Shown here in pieces: positions 22,862 through 33,368 of a stretch of DNA of 64,000 nt; position 1 is the first letter of the stretch, and each line of letters starts with the position of its first letter. Below the pieces are notes generated by a model that made no database searches, was not told the DNA's origin, and saw only the letters and a list, made by a program, of their open reading frames with translations. Made by a program: the position numbers and the translations under genes. This stretch comes from Oscheius dolichura. Lineage: Eukaryota > Nematoda > Chromadorea > Rhabditida > Rhabditidae. The stretch covers positions 792,001 to 856,000 of the forward strand of contig OW051494.1 of the NCBI GenBank assembly GCA_932521035.1. Reading direction: 5' to 3'.

Positions 22862-23739
22862 GAAGTACAGGGCTCGGAAATCCCGACCTTTACCGTTGCG
22901 AGACCTAAAAATAGTGATTTCAACAGTAAAGATTATATTATAATGTTCTTCAAGGATATAGAATGGAGTGGGCCGAAAGAGGCCTAAAGGTCGTCGCTCC
23001 TTGGCCCCCCTCTCCGTCGGAAGGAAGTAACCCTATCCGCGAACAAGACAAATATTCCAAGAGATCCCTCTCTTTTTTCCATAAAAAGACGAATGACTCA
23101 GAATTGAGAATGACGTCTACTGGCTTGTAAGAACATAGACTAAACATCAGAGTTTCTACTTTTCTGGTCTTTTTGTTCCCTTCAGGAGCCGGAGCAGAGC
23201 AAGAAAAAAAGAGCTATTCTCACGGTTAGATGAACACGGAATGGAATGGATAAGAACCGATTGGAGCAAATGGACTTTTTGAGGCGGAAAATAATTCTAC
23301 CTCTCTCTCTCTTTCCAAACGGGAGAGAAGCTTTTAACATAAATGTGTTTTCATCTTTGACAGGGGAAAAGAGGAAGAACAACAAGAAATATCAGTCTTT
23401 GAGGAGTTCTGCTCCCAGGACGATTCTACAGTACGCCGGAAATCCTTTATAGCCCATTTCCAACGATATAGCCAGCGTTTTCGGGCCTTTTGTCGATGAC
23501 TATTTTTCTATGGCTATGAATTTGAGGATTACTGTAGAATTTCCTTTTTCCTCTGACAATGGGTACTCATTCCGGCTCCAGTACCTCTTGAAGCTCTTTT
23601 ACGACCAAATTTACTGTTTAAAGCCATTTTAACACGTTGACCGCGTCTTTACCGGTTCAGCTAGTTCTACCCGTCAATTGCCTGTAATCTGATCAAAAAA
23701 TTTCTCGAAAGAAATTCCAAAAAACCGGCTGCCTCCCAA

Positions 23740-24618
23740 AGCATTGAAATGAATAGAAAACGACTGAAAAACGGGCATTTTGGGCAGTTTTGGACAGTGG
23801 AAATGGGCTCTAAATAGGGGTAGACTGTGGAAACCTGTAGAGCTTCAGCAAAGGTAAATTAGAAAGGCGCCATGGTTTTATGGATGTTTTTGGTAGTAGG
23901 AAAGGTTCTGAAGAAGTTGTACAGGGTTTAGTGAGTGGACTACCCTGTACCGAGTCGAGAAATGCTTTTGGACGGGTCGCAGAAGGAGGAAGAGCGTGGT
24001 GAAGACTGTGGAGACTATTAGGATCACTTTTATTGGAGCATAATGCTACCGTATGCTTGTAGGAGTCGAAAATAATGGTAGAATACGGACTGGGAGCCAT
24101 AAAACGCTCATAATAACATAAAGATCACGGCGCTTTCTCTGGGATCAGTTGTGGTGGACCCCAATAGTTTCCCCCTCTAAAGGGAGGCTTGATCTACTGG
24201 GAAAAGTGTATTCAATCTGTTGAGGGACAGTTTTTGAGGTGAAAGGAGGATCGAATGGAAAAAAGGAGCCCGTTTTCAGTCGTTCTCTTCTGGGAGAGAC
24301 ATTGTGACCGAGATATCCCCTTTCCCCGATGGGATTTCCTGCTCCAGACACGGTAACGCGAGGTTCCAGGTTTGAATCTTTCTTCCCGGCAAAAATTAGT
24401 CAGTAAAATGTGGTCAAAAACAGTTTTAATCCTTTTCCGGCCCTTCAACTTCGCGTCGACATCATTTCGACGGGGTCCAGACCTGGCCAATCGGTTTATT
24501 CCGTCGGTTATCCGGTTATCGACGCGAATTGACAGAACCCCCTATATAAGGGCCCAGAATCCAGTCGGAGCTCATTCTCTGTCTTCGCCTTCTTCTCTGG
24601 CGGCTGGTATCAACTTTG
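23740..24618 (+). repeat. duplicated promoter module of the L-domain receptor genes
   Basis: The sequence from about 23740 to the start codon matches 59930-60823 along almost its whole length, including AACTGAAAAACGGGCATTTT, GGAGCATAATGCTACCGTAT, TCGTCGA-type blocks and the TATA region, with small indels. Part of it (about 23530-24090) also appears inverted at 63410-63870. Confidence 0.85.
24543..24549 (+). promoter_or_regulatory. TATA box of the phosphatase receptor gene
   Basis: TATATAA within CCCCCTATATAAGGGCCC, 70 bp upstream of the start codon, and conserved at the same distance in the paralogue (60748-60754). Confidence 0.6.
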
Positions 24619-27600
24619 ATGGATATTCATCGACTGCTGCTCTACATTATTTTCGGATGTGCTGCTACTTTTGTTCAAGCTACTACTACTACGAAGCCGA
24701 AATGTCATGATCTTCCCACAGGCACAGTTCGGATGACGGACGTAAACATCTGTGATCCTACGGAGGAGACTTTGGGAAATACTCTCCATCCCATCATTTT
24801 GGATTTCTCACAAAGTAAAAAAGAAGCATTTGATTTGCTGACAAAAGGTTTCAATACTATTTCTGGAGCCTTTGTAATGGATGGAAACGAACAAGTGGAT
24901 ACTGTAAACTTCGCATCTATTATAACATTTTATGGAACCAAGCTTGATAAAAGTAGTCCTTTATTTATTATTTTTTAACAGTCCAGTTTAGATTCCCTGT
25001 TTATCAGTATTCGGAACAATCCCAACTTGGAAAAGTTGACATGGGACAAGAATGTAAACCAGCTGCAAATATTCGGTGATCTGGGAAAAGACTTGTACAT
25101 CTACATCTACAACAACCCGCAACTGGATGTGAAGTCCTTGGAAATGATCGCAAAGGCGCTTGAACATACAAGCATTAAACATGCTCTTCAAAGTCAGCCA
25201 AATGGTTGGTGGCTGCTGTTTCAAACGGTTTAATTAGTCTCATTTCAGAGTGTCGCTTCCAGCATCCTATCAATTCTGGATCCTTCGAGACTCCTCCCGT
25301 TGACGTTTTGAAAAACTGCAAAAACATCGAGGGCGATATGAAGATGGATGGCGGAAATCTGGCGGGCCTCTCTCTGACTCTGGGCGACGGTGCTTGTTTG
25401 AGACTGATCGGTGTGGACATGACGGCTACACGCATATCTCTTCGAAACGGCACGTTGTCACCAATCTGCAAGGACAATGTTACCAAGTCGGAGATCAAGA
25501 ACAACAAGGGACTGTGTGGCGATGACTTGGTCAAATTGGAGGCGGCCTTTTCGGATCCTACCGTGCCCATCGAAGCCGATGTCTCTTGTGGTGCGTCACC
25601 CACCGACCGCCTTCTAAACCATCCCAATGTTTAGGCACTTCCTGCACGACTACCACTCAAATTGACAATAAGTTTGACGTCTGCCAGACTATTGATATGG
25701 CCAATGCCAATATTTCCAAGTGGTTTACGGAAAACGATTTAAAGTCGAAGCTTCCGAAGCTCCAGAAAATTCTGAAAACTGTTACCATCCAGAGAATTTC
25801 ACAGGATACGATCAGTCTGCTCGGATTGAAGGAAGTAGAACGTATGTTCTCTTTTGTCTTCACTAGAAACTGTTCCTTTTAGACCTCCAGATCATTTATA
25901 ACTCGGCCCTGGAGAAGATCGACTTGGGCTCTCCGACGAAGATCGACCAGCTCACCATCACCGGCAATCCACTGTTCACTGGATTCAACCAGCTCACGGC
26001 GATCACTCCAAAGGCGGCCAAAGTGGACTGCTACCTGAAGGGAAAGGCCATCCAAGACCTCAACGCCTACCGTATCTGTACCCACTTCTTCGGGGGTCTA
26101 CTCTTGGAGGGACCGCAGCAGGCGGTGGATGTCCACGTCCTGCAAGGCAAGACCATCGGCGGATGTGTAACTGTGAAGGGGACGGACCTGAAGAGTGTGG
26201 ACTTCTTGTACAAGGCGACGATCACCGGCTGCGCGACGGAGCATCTCCTGGAGGATAATCCGGGCTTGTGCCCTATCAAGATGCTGGGCAAGGTGAAGGT
26301 GACGGCAACGGGCACGCATAGGACGCAAGGATGTGGTTGGTTCTATTCTTTTCTTTTTAACAGATTGGATTGTTTTAGAGAAGTCTTGCCAGTTTCTGGC
26401 GGCTGGCTGTGTCCGTCTCGTCAACGATCTGGCCATTTTGGACAGCACTAAACAGCAGCACCTCGACTCGTTGCAATTCCTCGACGGCAGCCTGACCATG
26501 ACGGGCACGAAGATGAGGAAGCTGGCTCTGCCTAACTTGACGCAGATTTCCAGCAGCAAAGGTCCGTTTTTGGCTGAGGACTGGTCCATAATCGAATGGT
26601 TTTAGCTCCTGCCATGACCATCGAGAATAACGCCGAGCTGGAGTCGATTGAGATGCCCAAGTTGACGACCATCCAGGCCAAGGACAAGGGCATGCCGCTG
26701 GCCAAGTTTGCCAACAATCCGAAGCTGAGCATCCCGAGTGGACTGTCTACCACTCTTGGCACTTGTGGATCTGACCCGAAGGGAGCCTGCTATGTTGAGG
26801 TTAACGGCAGTGGTTCGTTCTATCCTTCTTGATAACAACAGAAATGGTTTTAGGTGGACAGGGAAACGGAAACATGATATGGTTCGGCATAGGTGGCGGT
26901 AGCTTGCTCCTTCTTATTCTCGCCGGCATTGCAGTCTTCGTCATCTTGTGGAAGAAGGGCAAGTTGGGAAAGAAGAAGGAGGAGGGATCCCCGAAGAAGC
27001 CGGTGAAGAAACCAAATAAAGGCGGCAAGGCCGATTCGAATGAGAATGGGGACATGGCGGTAGACGACACACAGGTCAGCTCAAAAGACGAAGGAAAGAC
27101 GCCGACATCAACGGGGACGAACATGCAGGAAGACAAGACACAGGACAGCACAAAAGACGAAGCGAAGAAGCCGACATCAACGGCGGTGAACATACAGGAA
27201 GACAAGACACAGGCCAGCTCAAAAGACGAAGGAAAGACGCCGATGTCAGCGGAGACGGATAAAAAGGACGAGCGGAAGGATGATGTCAAACCGGATGATT
27301 ACAAGCTACCGAAGGTGAAGATGACCGGCACGACTGGTGACAACCAAATGACAGCGTTTATGAAGTCTCCACAAAGCGCAAAGACTCAAGCAGAACTGAT
27401 TAAAGAGCACGATGTTGGTAGGGCGGCTGCGAATGCTGATACAGACAAATGGAAAAGAGAAAAGTTTAACGATAATATGGATAAGAATAGATACAACAAT
27501 GTATATGCTGTGGATGAGACGCTTGTCCAACTGCCCAAATCCTACATCCATGCGAACAAAGTCAACGGAGTTGGTCCTAACGAGAAGAACAAGTTCATCT

Positions 27601-28487
27601 GTACACAAGCGCCTATGAAGAAAACGATAGCCGACTTTTGGCAGATGATACTCCAGGAAGGATGTATCCTGGTTATCATGTTGAATAACCTGGTCGAGGG
27701 GAAGAATAAGTGTGCGCCGTATTTCCCCCTGGACATGAACACGCCCATCACCGTCGAGATCCCCGGGACAAACATGACGGTGACGATCTATCTATATTCT
27801 GTGAAGAGGCTGGGGAACAACATCGCCCACAGACGTTTGAAGATGGAGATTGCTGTAGTCGACCAGGATAACGAGGAACGCTTTCTGGACCACTACCAGT
27901 ACGAGGCCTGGCCGGATCACTCCTTCCCCGCTGTGGAGGACGGCCTGGAGCTGTTCCTGCTGATACAGGTGATCAACGAATCCTGGAAGGAACATCACAA
28001 GACGATTGTGATCCATTGTTTTGCTGGAATCGGCCGGACCGGTATGATAACCGCCTCTAGTTTGTTATACTCAAATTTAGGATGCCTTGTCCTGTTGGAT
28101 TTCATTATGACCAAGCTGGGAATGGGAGAAATGCCCAACATTCCAGAACTGCTCCTCAATCTGAGGAAACAGAGAGCCGGCTGTGTCCAGACCGCCATCC
28201 AGCATGTTGGTATCTATGTGCTGCTGGTGGAGAAGGCCATTGAAGAGGGACTCATCGATCGGGAGGAAAAGAAAGACGTCCTGGCCGACTGGAAGAAGCC
28301 TATCCCGGTGATAAGAGAGACCAATGGAAAGAATCCGCCGACACGGAATGGTAGCAGGGAATCTACGAGCAAGGAACATACGAGCAAAGGACCAAAAGGG
28401 AGTAAGAAACCTACAAGCAAAGGACCAAAAGGGAGCAAGAAACCAACTGGGAGCAAGGAAAGTGTGAGCCCAGCTCGGGTCAAATAG
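24619..28487 (+). CDS. receptor L-domain ectodomain fused to a tyrosine phosphatase domain
   Basis: Eight exons: 24619-24952, 24992-25204, 25249-25590, 25635-25841, 25883-26335, 26379-26561, 26606-26812 and 26854-28487, giving 1190 residues. All seven introns are phase 1 and 39-44 nt. Residues 1-21 (MDIHRLLLYIIFGCAATFVQ...) are a signal peptide. The ectodomain to about residue 650 consists of repeated receptor L-domain units (cysteine-bordered beta-helix repeats such as IRNNPNLEKL and ALPNLTQI), as in insulin/EGF receptors and the C. elegans irld family. A single membrane span lies at about 654-680. A Lys/Glu-rich juxtamembrane stretch with about three 25-residue repeats follows. The cytoplasmic part is a protein tyrosine phosphatase with KNRY, DFW, the WPD loop (Asp about 1001), the HCFAGIGRTG loop (Cys about 1035, Arg about 1041) and the QTAIQ Q-loop, so it should be catalytic. 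A possible 7-residue insertion follows the signature loop. The tail has SKGPKGSKKP repeats. The ligand is unknown. Confidence 0.9.
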
Positions 28488-28591
28488 GATGTATGGTATA
28501 GAAAGGAAGATCAAGCAAATATGCAATTCCAAACTGCCGCCAACTACAAAGGGAGACTTCTAATATAATGTGATTCATCTTGGTTTTTGTG

Positions 28592-28597
28592 AATAAA
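28592..28597 (+). promoter_or_regulatory. polyadenylation signal of the phosphatase receptor gene
   Basis: AATAAA about 105 nt after the stop codon, followed by T/GT-rich sequence. Confidence 0.6.
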
Positions 28598-28869
28598 TCT
28601 AAGTCGTCTGTTCTTTTTTGTTTCCTTGTTCTTTTAGATTTACTATGGTCTTGTTCTCTTCTTCTTGTCTCTATCGATGATTTCAAAACTTTGCATTCTA
28701 GTAGAGGAAAAACAGCTTTATTAGGACAGGAAGCTGGGCTTGACGGTTGGTCTGGTAGACGGGGAAGGTATACAAGTTAGTAACGGTAGAATAATGTCAG
28801 TTCTGGGAGGAGTTGCTGTGGCCAGAGGCTGCTGACGGGCCAAAGTTTTGGAATAGTTTGAGTAAGAAG

Positions 28870-29980
28870 ATGCCACTAGGATATGTCATACTAATCCAAG
28901 GGAGGACTAGCGGGAGGAGTAACTTCTTCCAGGATGAAACAGAGAATTCTTCGGATGTAATGGACCATAGAAAAGAGGCATTCCTACTCTCCATCCGGGA
29001 CAGTATTGCCAGTATTGAGTAGAAGGTGAGATTATATATGAATCTGAAATCGATCAATTGAAAAGGAAAGAAAGGGGAGAAAGGGCACTCTGCCGGAGGT
29101 GCAGTATATCTGGATGGAGAGACCTATGTATTCGGTGGTTACACTATGCGCAACAAATTATACAAATTGGATAACAAAACATTGAAATGGATACGATTGG
29201 CGGATATGAATGAGGAACGACGGGATATTACAAATAGCAGTGTGGAATGGAATGGATCCATCTGGGTGTTTGGAGGATTTGGCTTAAAAAGTGTGGAACG
29301 AAGTGTGGAACGATATGATCCGAAGGAGAACAAATGGATTAAAATGCCGTGAGTTCAATACTTTTCCCCTTTTTTCTCTTCTGCTCGGTTTCCAACGGCC
29401 GCTTCGTCTCTCAAACGAGATGATACAACATCTGAGACTAGGCTCAATCAGGGCTAATCAATATTTTAGGGACATGAAATATTCTCGAGAAAGTGCAACT
29501 GCAGCAGTTCATAATGGCAAATTCATTGTCTGTGGTGGATGTGGTGATGGTTGGAATTCTTTGAAAAGTGTTGAATGTTTCGACCCGGAGAGTGGTGTCT
29601 GGACGGAGATGAATGATATGCCAACACCTCTTCTCTCCCATTCTCTTGTTTCTTATGGAAATATTCTCATTTTAATGGGAGGTTCTGATGGAAAGACAAC
29701 ATTCAATAATGTACTGGAACTGAGTAATCTAGAAGGAAAAGGAACATGGAAACAACTGCCGCCAATGAAACAACCTCGAAATGCCCTTTCTGCAGCAGTC
29801 CTTAACAATGAGATTTTTGTCATTGGAGGATGTGGCACAGGCAAGTTTCTCGATAAAACTGAAATATTTGATGGAAAAAGCTGGAGAGAGGGTCCCCAGC
29901 TTCCCAATGAGTGCCATGTTATGTCTTCAATTGTTATTCCCCGCCATTTGGCTGATATCCTTTCTAATTCCACAGAGTAA
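28870..29980 (+). CDS. kelch-repeat protein, amino end uncertain
   Basis: Proposed exons 28870-29002, 29066-29348 and 29470-29980 (308 residues). The last two are secure: they encode five kelch blades marked by VFGGY, VFGGF, VCGGC, LMGGS and VIGGC, each followed at the usual distance by a Trp (TLKWIRL, ENKWIKM, SGVWTEM, GTWKQL, KSWREG). The first exon is the best phase-compatible partner, starting at the ATG at 28870, but its product is not recognised. No BTB or BACK domain is visible, so this is either a stand-alone kelch propeller with fewer than the usual six blades or a truncated relative of BTB-kelch ubiquitin-ligase adaptors. The gene starts only about 380 bp after the phosphatase receptor on the same strand. 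AATAAA follows the stop by about 15 nt. Confidence 0.75.
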
Positions 29981-31505
29981 TCCCCTATTAAACAAATAAA
30001 TCTTTCCCTCCATTTAAAGTATTCCTATTCAAGAGGATTCATTTCAAAAATTGTTGAAAATGTGGTGTTTTGTGTTTTTTGATCCTTATCTAAAGCTACG
30101 CAACCGTAGCAGAAGCGTTGTCGCAATAATTTTTGTGAAACCATTTTCACATGAGCACTTCCTAGGTAGGTGCCCATTATTAGGGTAGGATATTGTTGTC
30201 AAAGAGAGGGGGATCCTTACTTACTTGTCTCGAGACCAAACGAACCAAATACCCGTTTATAACCTTTGATTATTCCGAAAGACTGGCCGTTCCTTCCAAA
30301 AACGGGACGGTCGAGATCCGACTTTGACAAAACGAAAAGCGAAACCATTTTTGGCCGTTGGCTGACCGAATCCGGCTGGCGATGGAAAAAAGGCTTAACT
30401 CTGGTAAAGTGCTGTCGATTCGTCACTGTTACGCGCCAGAGCTTAGCAAAAAATAAACCGCCAATACGGCAAGACGCGCCATCGAAAAAAAAAATTTTAT
30501 AAACCACTTCTCATTGTAAACAATATCCGTCCGAAAAGATGTTCGAAAAATTGAATTTGAAAGAAGCGAATCCTACACTATCCTGGAACACATTGGCTAT
30601 AGGAACTGCCGAAAGTTTTCTTTTTAATTTTTCGGAAATCCTTTATATCCCTTCAATCTGGTAGACAAAATAATGTATCTACGGGTTTTACCACTTTTCT
30701 ATGGCAAAATTATAATACCGAGGCATTTCTTTTTGAGTAAATCGTTCCGGAAATTCGTCTTCCCCATCTCAAATTTGAAAAAAAGATTGCTTCCTCGGCT
30801 CATTCGAACCGATAATTTTTTCTGCACCGAACTGCACTTTTAGAATTTTTTGAAAGTGAGGGAGTGAGGAGGAAGCGAGCTTTTAAATTTCGAAAATGGC
30901 AATAACGTTTTTTGAGCTAGCGCGATGGGAGTAGGGTCATTCGATGGCGTTTCTTGGCGTCTTGGCGGTTTATTTTTTGCTAAGCTCTGGCGCGTAACAG
31001 TGACGAATCGACAGCACTTTACCAATGTTAAGCTTTCCTATAAGCGGCCTGCCTCGGTCAGCCAACGGCCAAAAATGGTTTCGCTTTTCGTTTTGTCAAA
31101 GCCGGAGATTTCGACAAAAACCAAGGGAACGAAAAAGACCCTAACGAGGAGCCTCCGCCAACACAAAACGGGGGCGTCGGCCGGCCTGCCAAGGCGCCCC
31201 TCATAAAAAAACTGGGCACTTCTAGGTTTTACACACCGACACCCTTTTTTTGAGTGAGGAAGTCGAGAGTAGGCTCATTCAAACCGATAATTTTTTCGAC
31301 CGAGTTGTTAACCCCAGCGCCGTCGAAGATGGCCGGAGGCATACTTTGTGTTAATAAAATAATTCTAACAAGACGACAGCCGTAGACTGCTGAAGGTCCG
31401 CTGGTAGAGAAGATTAACATAAGCTTTATTGTATAGAAAACAATTGAGAATAGAAATAATAAAGTACAGTATACAATAAAGAACGAGTAGAGCTGAATAA
31501 TACGA
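29981..31505. other. spacer with a large inverted repeat
   Basis: Two copies of a sequence of about 170 bp lie in opposite orientation (30320-30490 and 30938-31105). No gene is recognised. On the minus strand AATAAA at 31425-31430 (plus TTTATT) lies 75 nt past the stop of the PDZ gene. Confidence 0.55.
30320..31105. repeat. inverted repeat pair
   Basis: Left copy: GACAAAACGAAAAGCGAAAC, GGCCGTTGGCTGACCGA, AAAGTGCTGTCGATTCGTCA, ACGCGCCAGAGCTTAGCAAA. The right copy carries the exact complements in reverse order (for example TTTGCTAAGCTCTGGCGCGT and GTTTCGCTTTTCGTTTTGTC). The spacer is about 450 bp and non-repetitive. Confidence 0.85.
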
Positions 31506-32545
31506 TCAATATTCGCAACCCATTCGCAATACAGTCAACCGTATTCTTGGCTGAGAATACATCAATTTAAGCAATTTTTCCATTTTTTCATTTTTCATAT
31601 TCCGAGGTTCAAAATGTTCACCGTTAATTTTGAGAACTATATCGCCATTTCTAATTCCCGCTTTTTCTGCCTGTTCATTATCCGAAACATATCCCACTCG
31701 TCGAGCAAAATCACAGTATTCAAGTATTCCGTATGTACCGAAAATGGGAGCCGGCCTAAGAAGAGACGAATTAAATCGATAATGCTTTCGTTCTTCTGCT
31801 GCAGGGGGCATATCGTATTCAATGTCGAGTGTTTGATAATCCTAAAAGATTCAATCGAGTCGCGGGATATCGACCTCGAAGTATAGTCCTTTTCTAACGG
31901 ATATGTCACGGGATTTAAAGGTCTGTCGCGCCGTGGGACCATTCTTCTTCCGACTTGGTCCCGCAACGGAGACACTCGTGACATATCCATTGGAAACGGA
32001 CTATATTATAGAGCGCAAGAAAATTGAAATTCTTCTTATCATAATGCTTGAAAAATATAAGTATAAGTTGTTTTAGGGCACTGTCAGGCTATATGGTACA
32101 GAATATTGAACTCACCGTTTTGCGAGGTCGTCGAATAATAATCTTCTCGTCGCTATCCAACATTAGAAAACGGCGGTTTTCCTCCTTACGCATTTGCGTG
32201 ACATCCTTCCCAGCGATCACAACCACTTGATCGTCATATTGGGGGTCTTCTTCTTCTTCCGGTTCGCTATGTAGATAACATGTGAGTATCTGCGTCCCGA
32301 AGACTTCTATCTCTCGCCAATTGTGGACCTTCTCACGGAGACGGCTAGACTCCACAAAGAATAACTGGCTACCATGGGCAGCTGTGGCATCTTCGCCGAA
32401 ATGGGATGTCAGGCTGAGGACCGCCTGAGAACGCATTTGCATCTAGAACAAGAGGTTGAAATCAGAGTTCTCTATATAAAATAGGTACTTTTCTGATGAT
32501 TGCCCGAAGAAGAAGGGGAATAATGGAATCCAGTTGAATTTCCAT
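31506..32545 (-). CDS. PDZ-domain protein, amino end uncertain
   Basis: Minus-strand exons 32489-32545 (possibly extending to 32669), 32116-32442 and 31506-31841, all joined in phase 0. Taking the ATG at 32545 gives 239 residues. The carboxyl 80 residues form a PDZ fold: YGILEYCDFARRVGYV, AGIRNGDIVLKINGEHF (the conserved GD..L.ING) and IRLTVLR as the final strand. An earlier stretch, DDQVVVIAGKDVTQM followed by a strand ending RRP, looks like a degenerate second PDZ. An acidic EPEEEED stretch separates the two. PDZ domains bind carboxyl-terminal peptides of membrane proteins and scaffold complexes; the partner here is unknown. A frame upstream of 32545 stays open to 32669 and may join a further exon past a 32-nt intron, but no start codon was found there. 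The first intron after the acidic exon contains a family-D element. Confidence 0.7.
31880..32005. mobile_element. family D foldback element in a PDZ-gene intron
   Basis: ATAGTCCTTTTCTAACGGAT faces ATCCATTGGAAACGGACTAT, and GTCACGGG faces CTCGTGAC inside. The centre contains GGTCCCGCAACGGAGAC, related to the block in the 5725 and 21677 copies. Confidence 0.75.
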
Positions 32546-32669
32546 GACTTCCGTAGGAAATACAGCGGCAGATATTGAAATGGCTATCGAGGAGTGGGGT
32601 AAACAGGACGCAATTGTCGACGGAGTATACTCGCTTTTATCTATAGTAACCCCGCTGTCCAGATGGGAT

Positions 32670-33368
32670 CTAAATATTAAAAATCCACCTTTAAAAGCCA
32701 CAAAATCAATACTTCCTCGCGTCGGACATGCTTTTTCTGCCGTGTCCCTTGATTATAAGATACAGAATGTTCGATGAGTCACTATTAGACAGCTGACCCC
32801 AGAGAAATCCCAGTTGTCGCTATTAGAAGGAGCCAGGGGATTTACTGCCCTGAATACGAATTTCGACCCTGAGAATTTATAATTCGACGAATCTTTGGTT
32901 CAGAAACAGGTCTAGATTCCTTTTTTTAACTATTGTAAAGATTTATCACTGGCATCGAGAACATTGTAGAACATGACAAACAAGAAGAAGATAACACACA
33001 ATAACAATAAATAATGGAGAGAGATACTAGATTGTTTTTTTTGACAAATTAATTCCCGTATATTAATTCCGCAGATGATACACAGATGAGAAAGATGAAG
33101 TGTCTGTACAGCCGTAGAAAAAAAATAATCAAAATAATGGACGTTGGACTTGGGAGAAGAGGAATGGAGAGTTAGCGGTAGCCTGAAATTTAAATTATAC
33201 TCTTTCATTATTTTAAATTTTGGGTTACGGTATAGTATTTTTTCAACACAAAAATAGGGTTACCGTACTTTGTAACCATTTTGGGAAACGGCGAAGAAAA
33301 TTCGAACGAAATCGAAAATCCCGGTCATTTTTTATCAAAAGGTCCTGCACGGATTGTTTTTCAACCCG
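32670..33368. other. spacer between the PDZ gene and emb-5
   Basis: About 700 bp holding possible 5' exons of the PDZ gene and 3' untranslated sequence of emb-5. A diverged CTATTAGACAGC motif lies at 32775. No further gene recognised. Confidence 0.5.

Larger units (their letters stand above)
20032..24618. other. spacer upstream of the phosphatase receptor gene
   Basis: No gene recognised. It holds the 20521-20615 repeat unit, a family-D foldback (21677-21812), a Kolobok right-end fragment (21983-22187), a large inverted repeat (22228-22861) and the duplicated promoter module that begins near 23740. Confidence 0.55.

Noticed and set aside
24001..24400. GGTTTGAATC-type sequence resembling a tRNA T arm near 24370
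   Set aside because: No acceptor stem, D arm or anticodon arm can be drawn around it, and the sequence is part of the duplicated promoter module (also at 60575).
26801..27289. 162-codon minus-strand frame opposite the juxtamembrane repeats
   Set aside because: It is the antisense shadow of the Lys/Glu/Ser/Thr repeats, giving Ser/Phe/Leu/Val repeats with no independent support.
28077..28532. 151-codon minus-strand frame with repeated FW/SFA segments
   Set aside because: Antisense of the phosphatase tail repeats SKGPKGSKKP.
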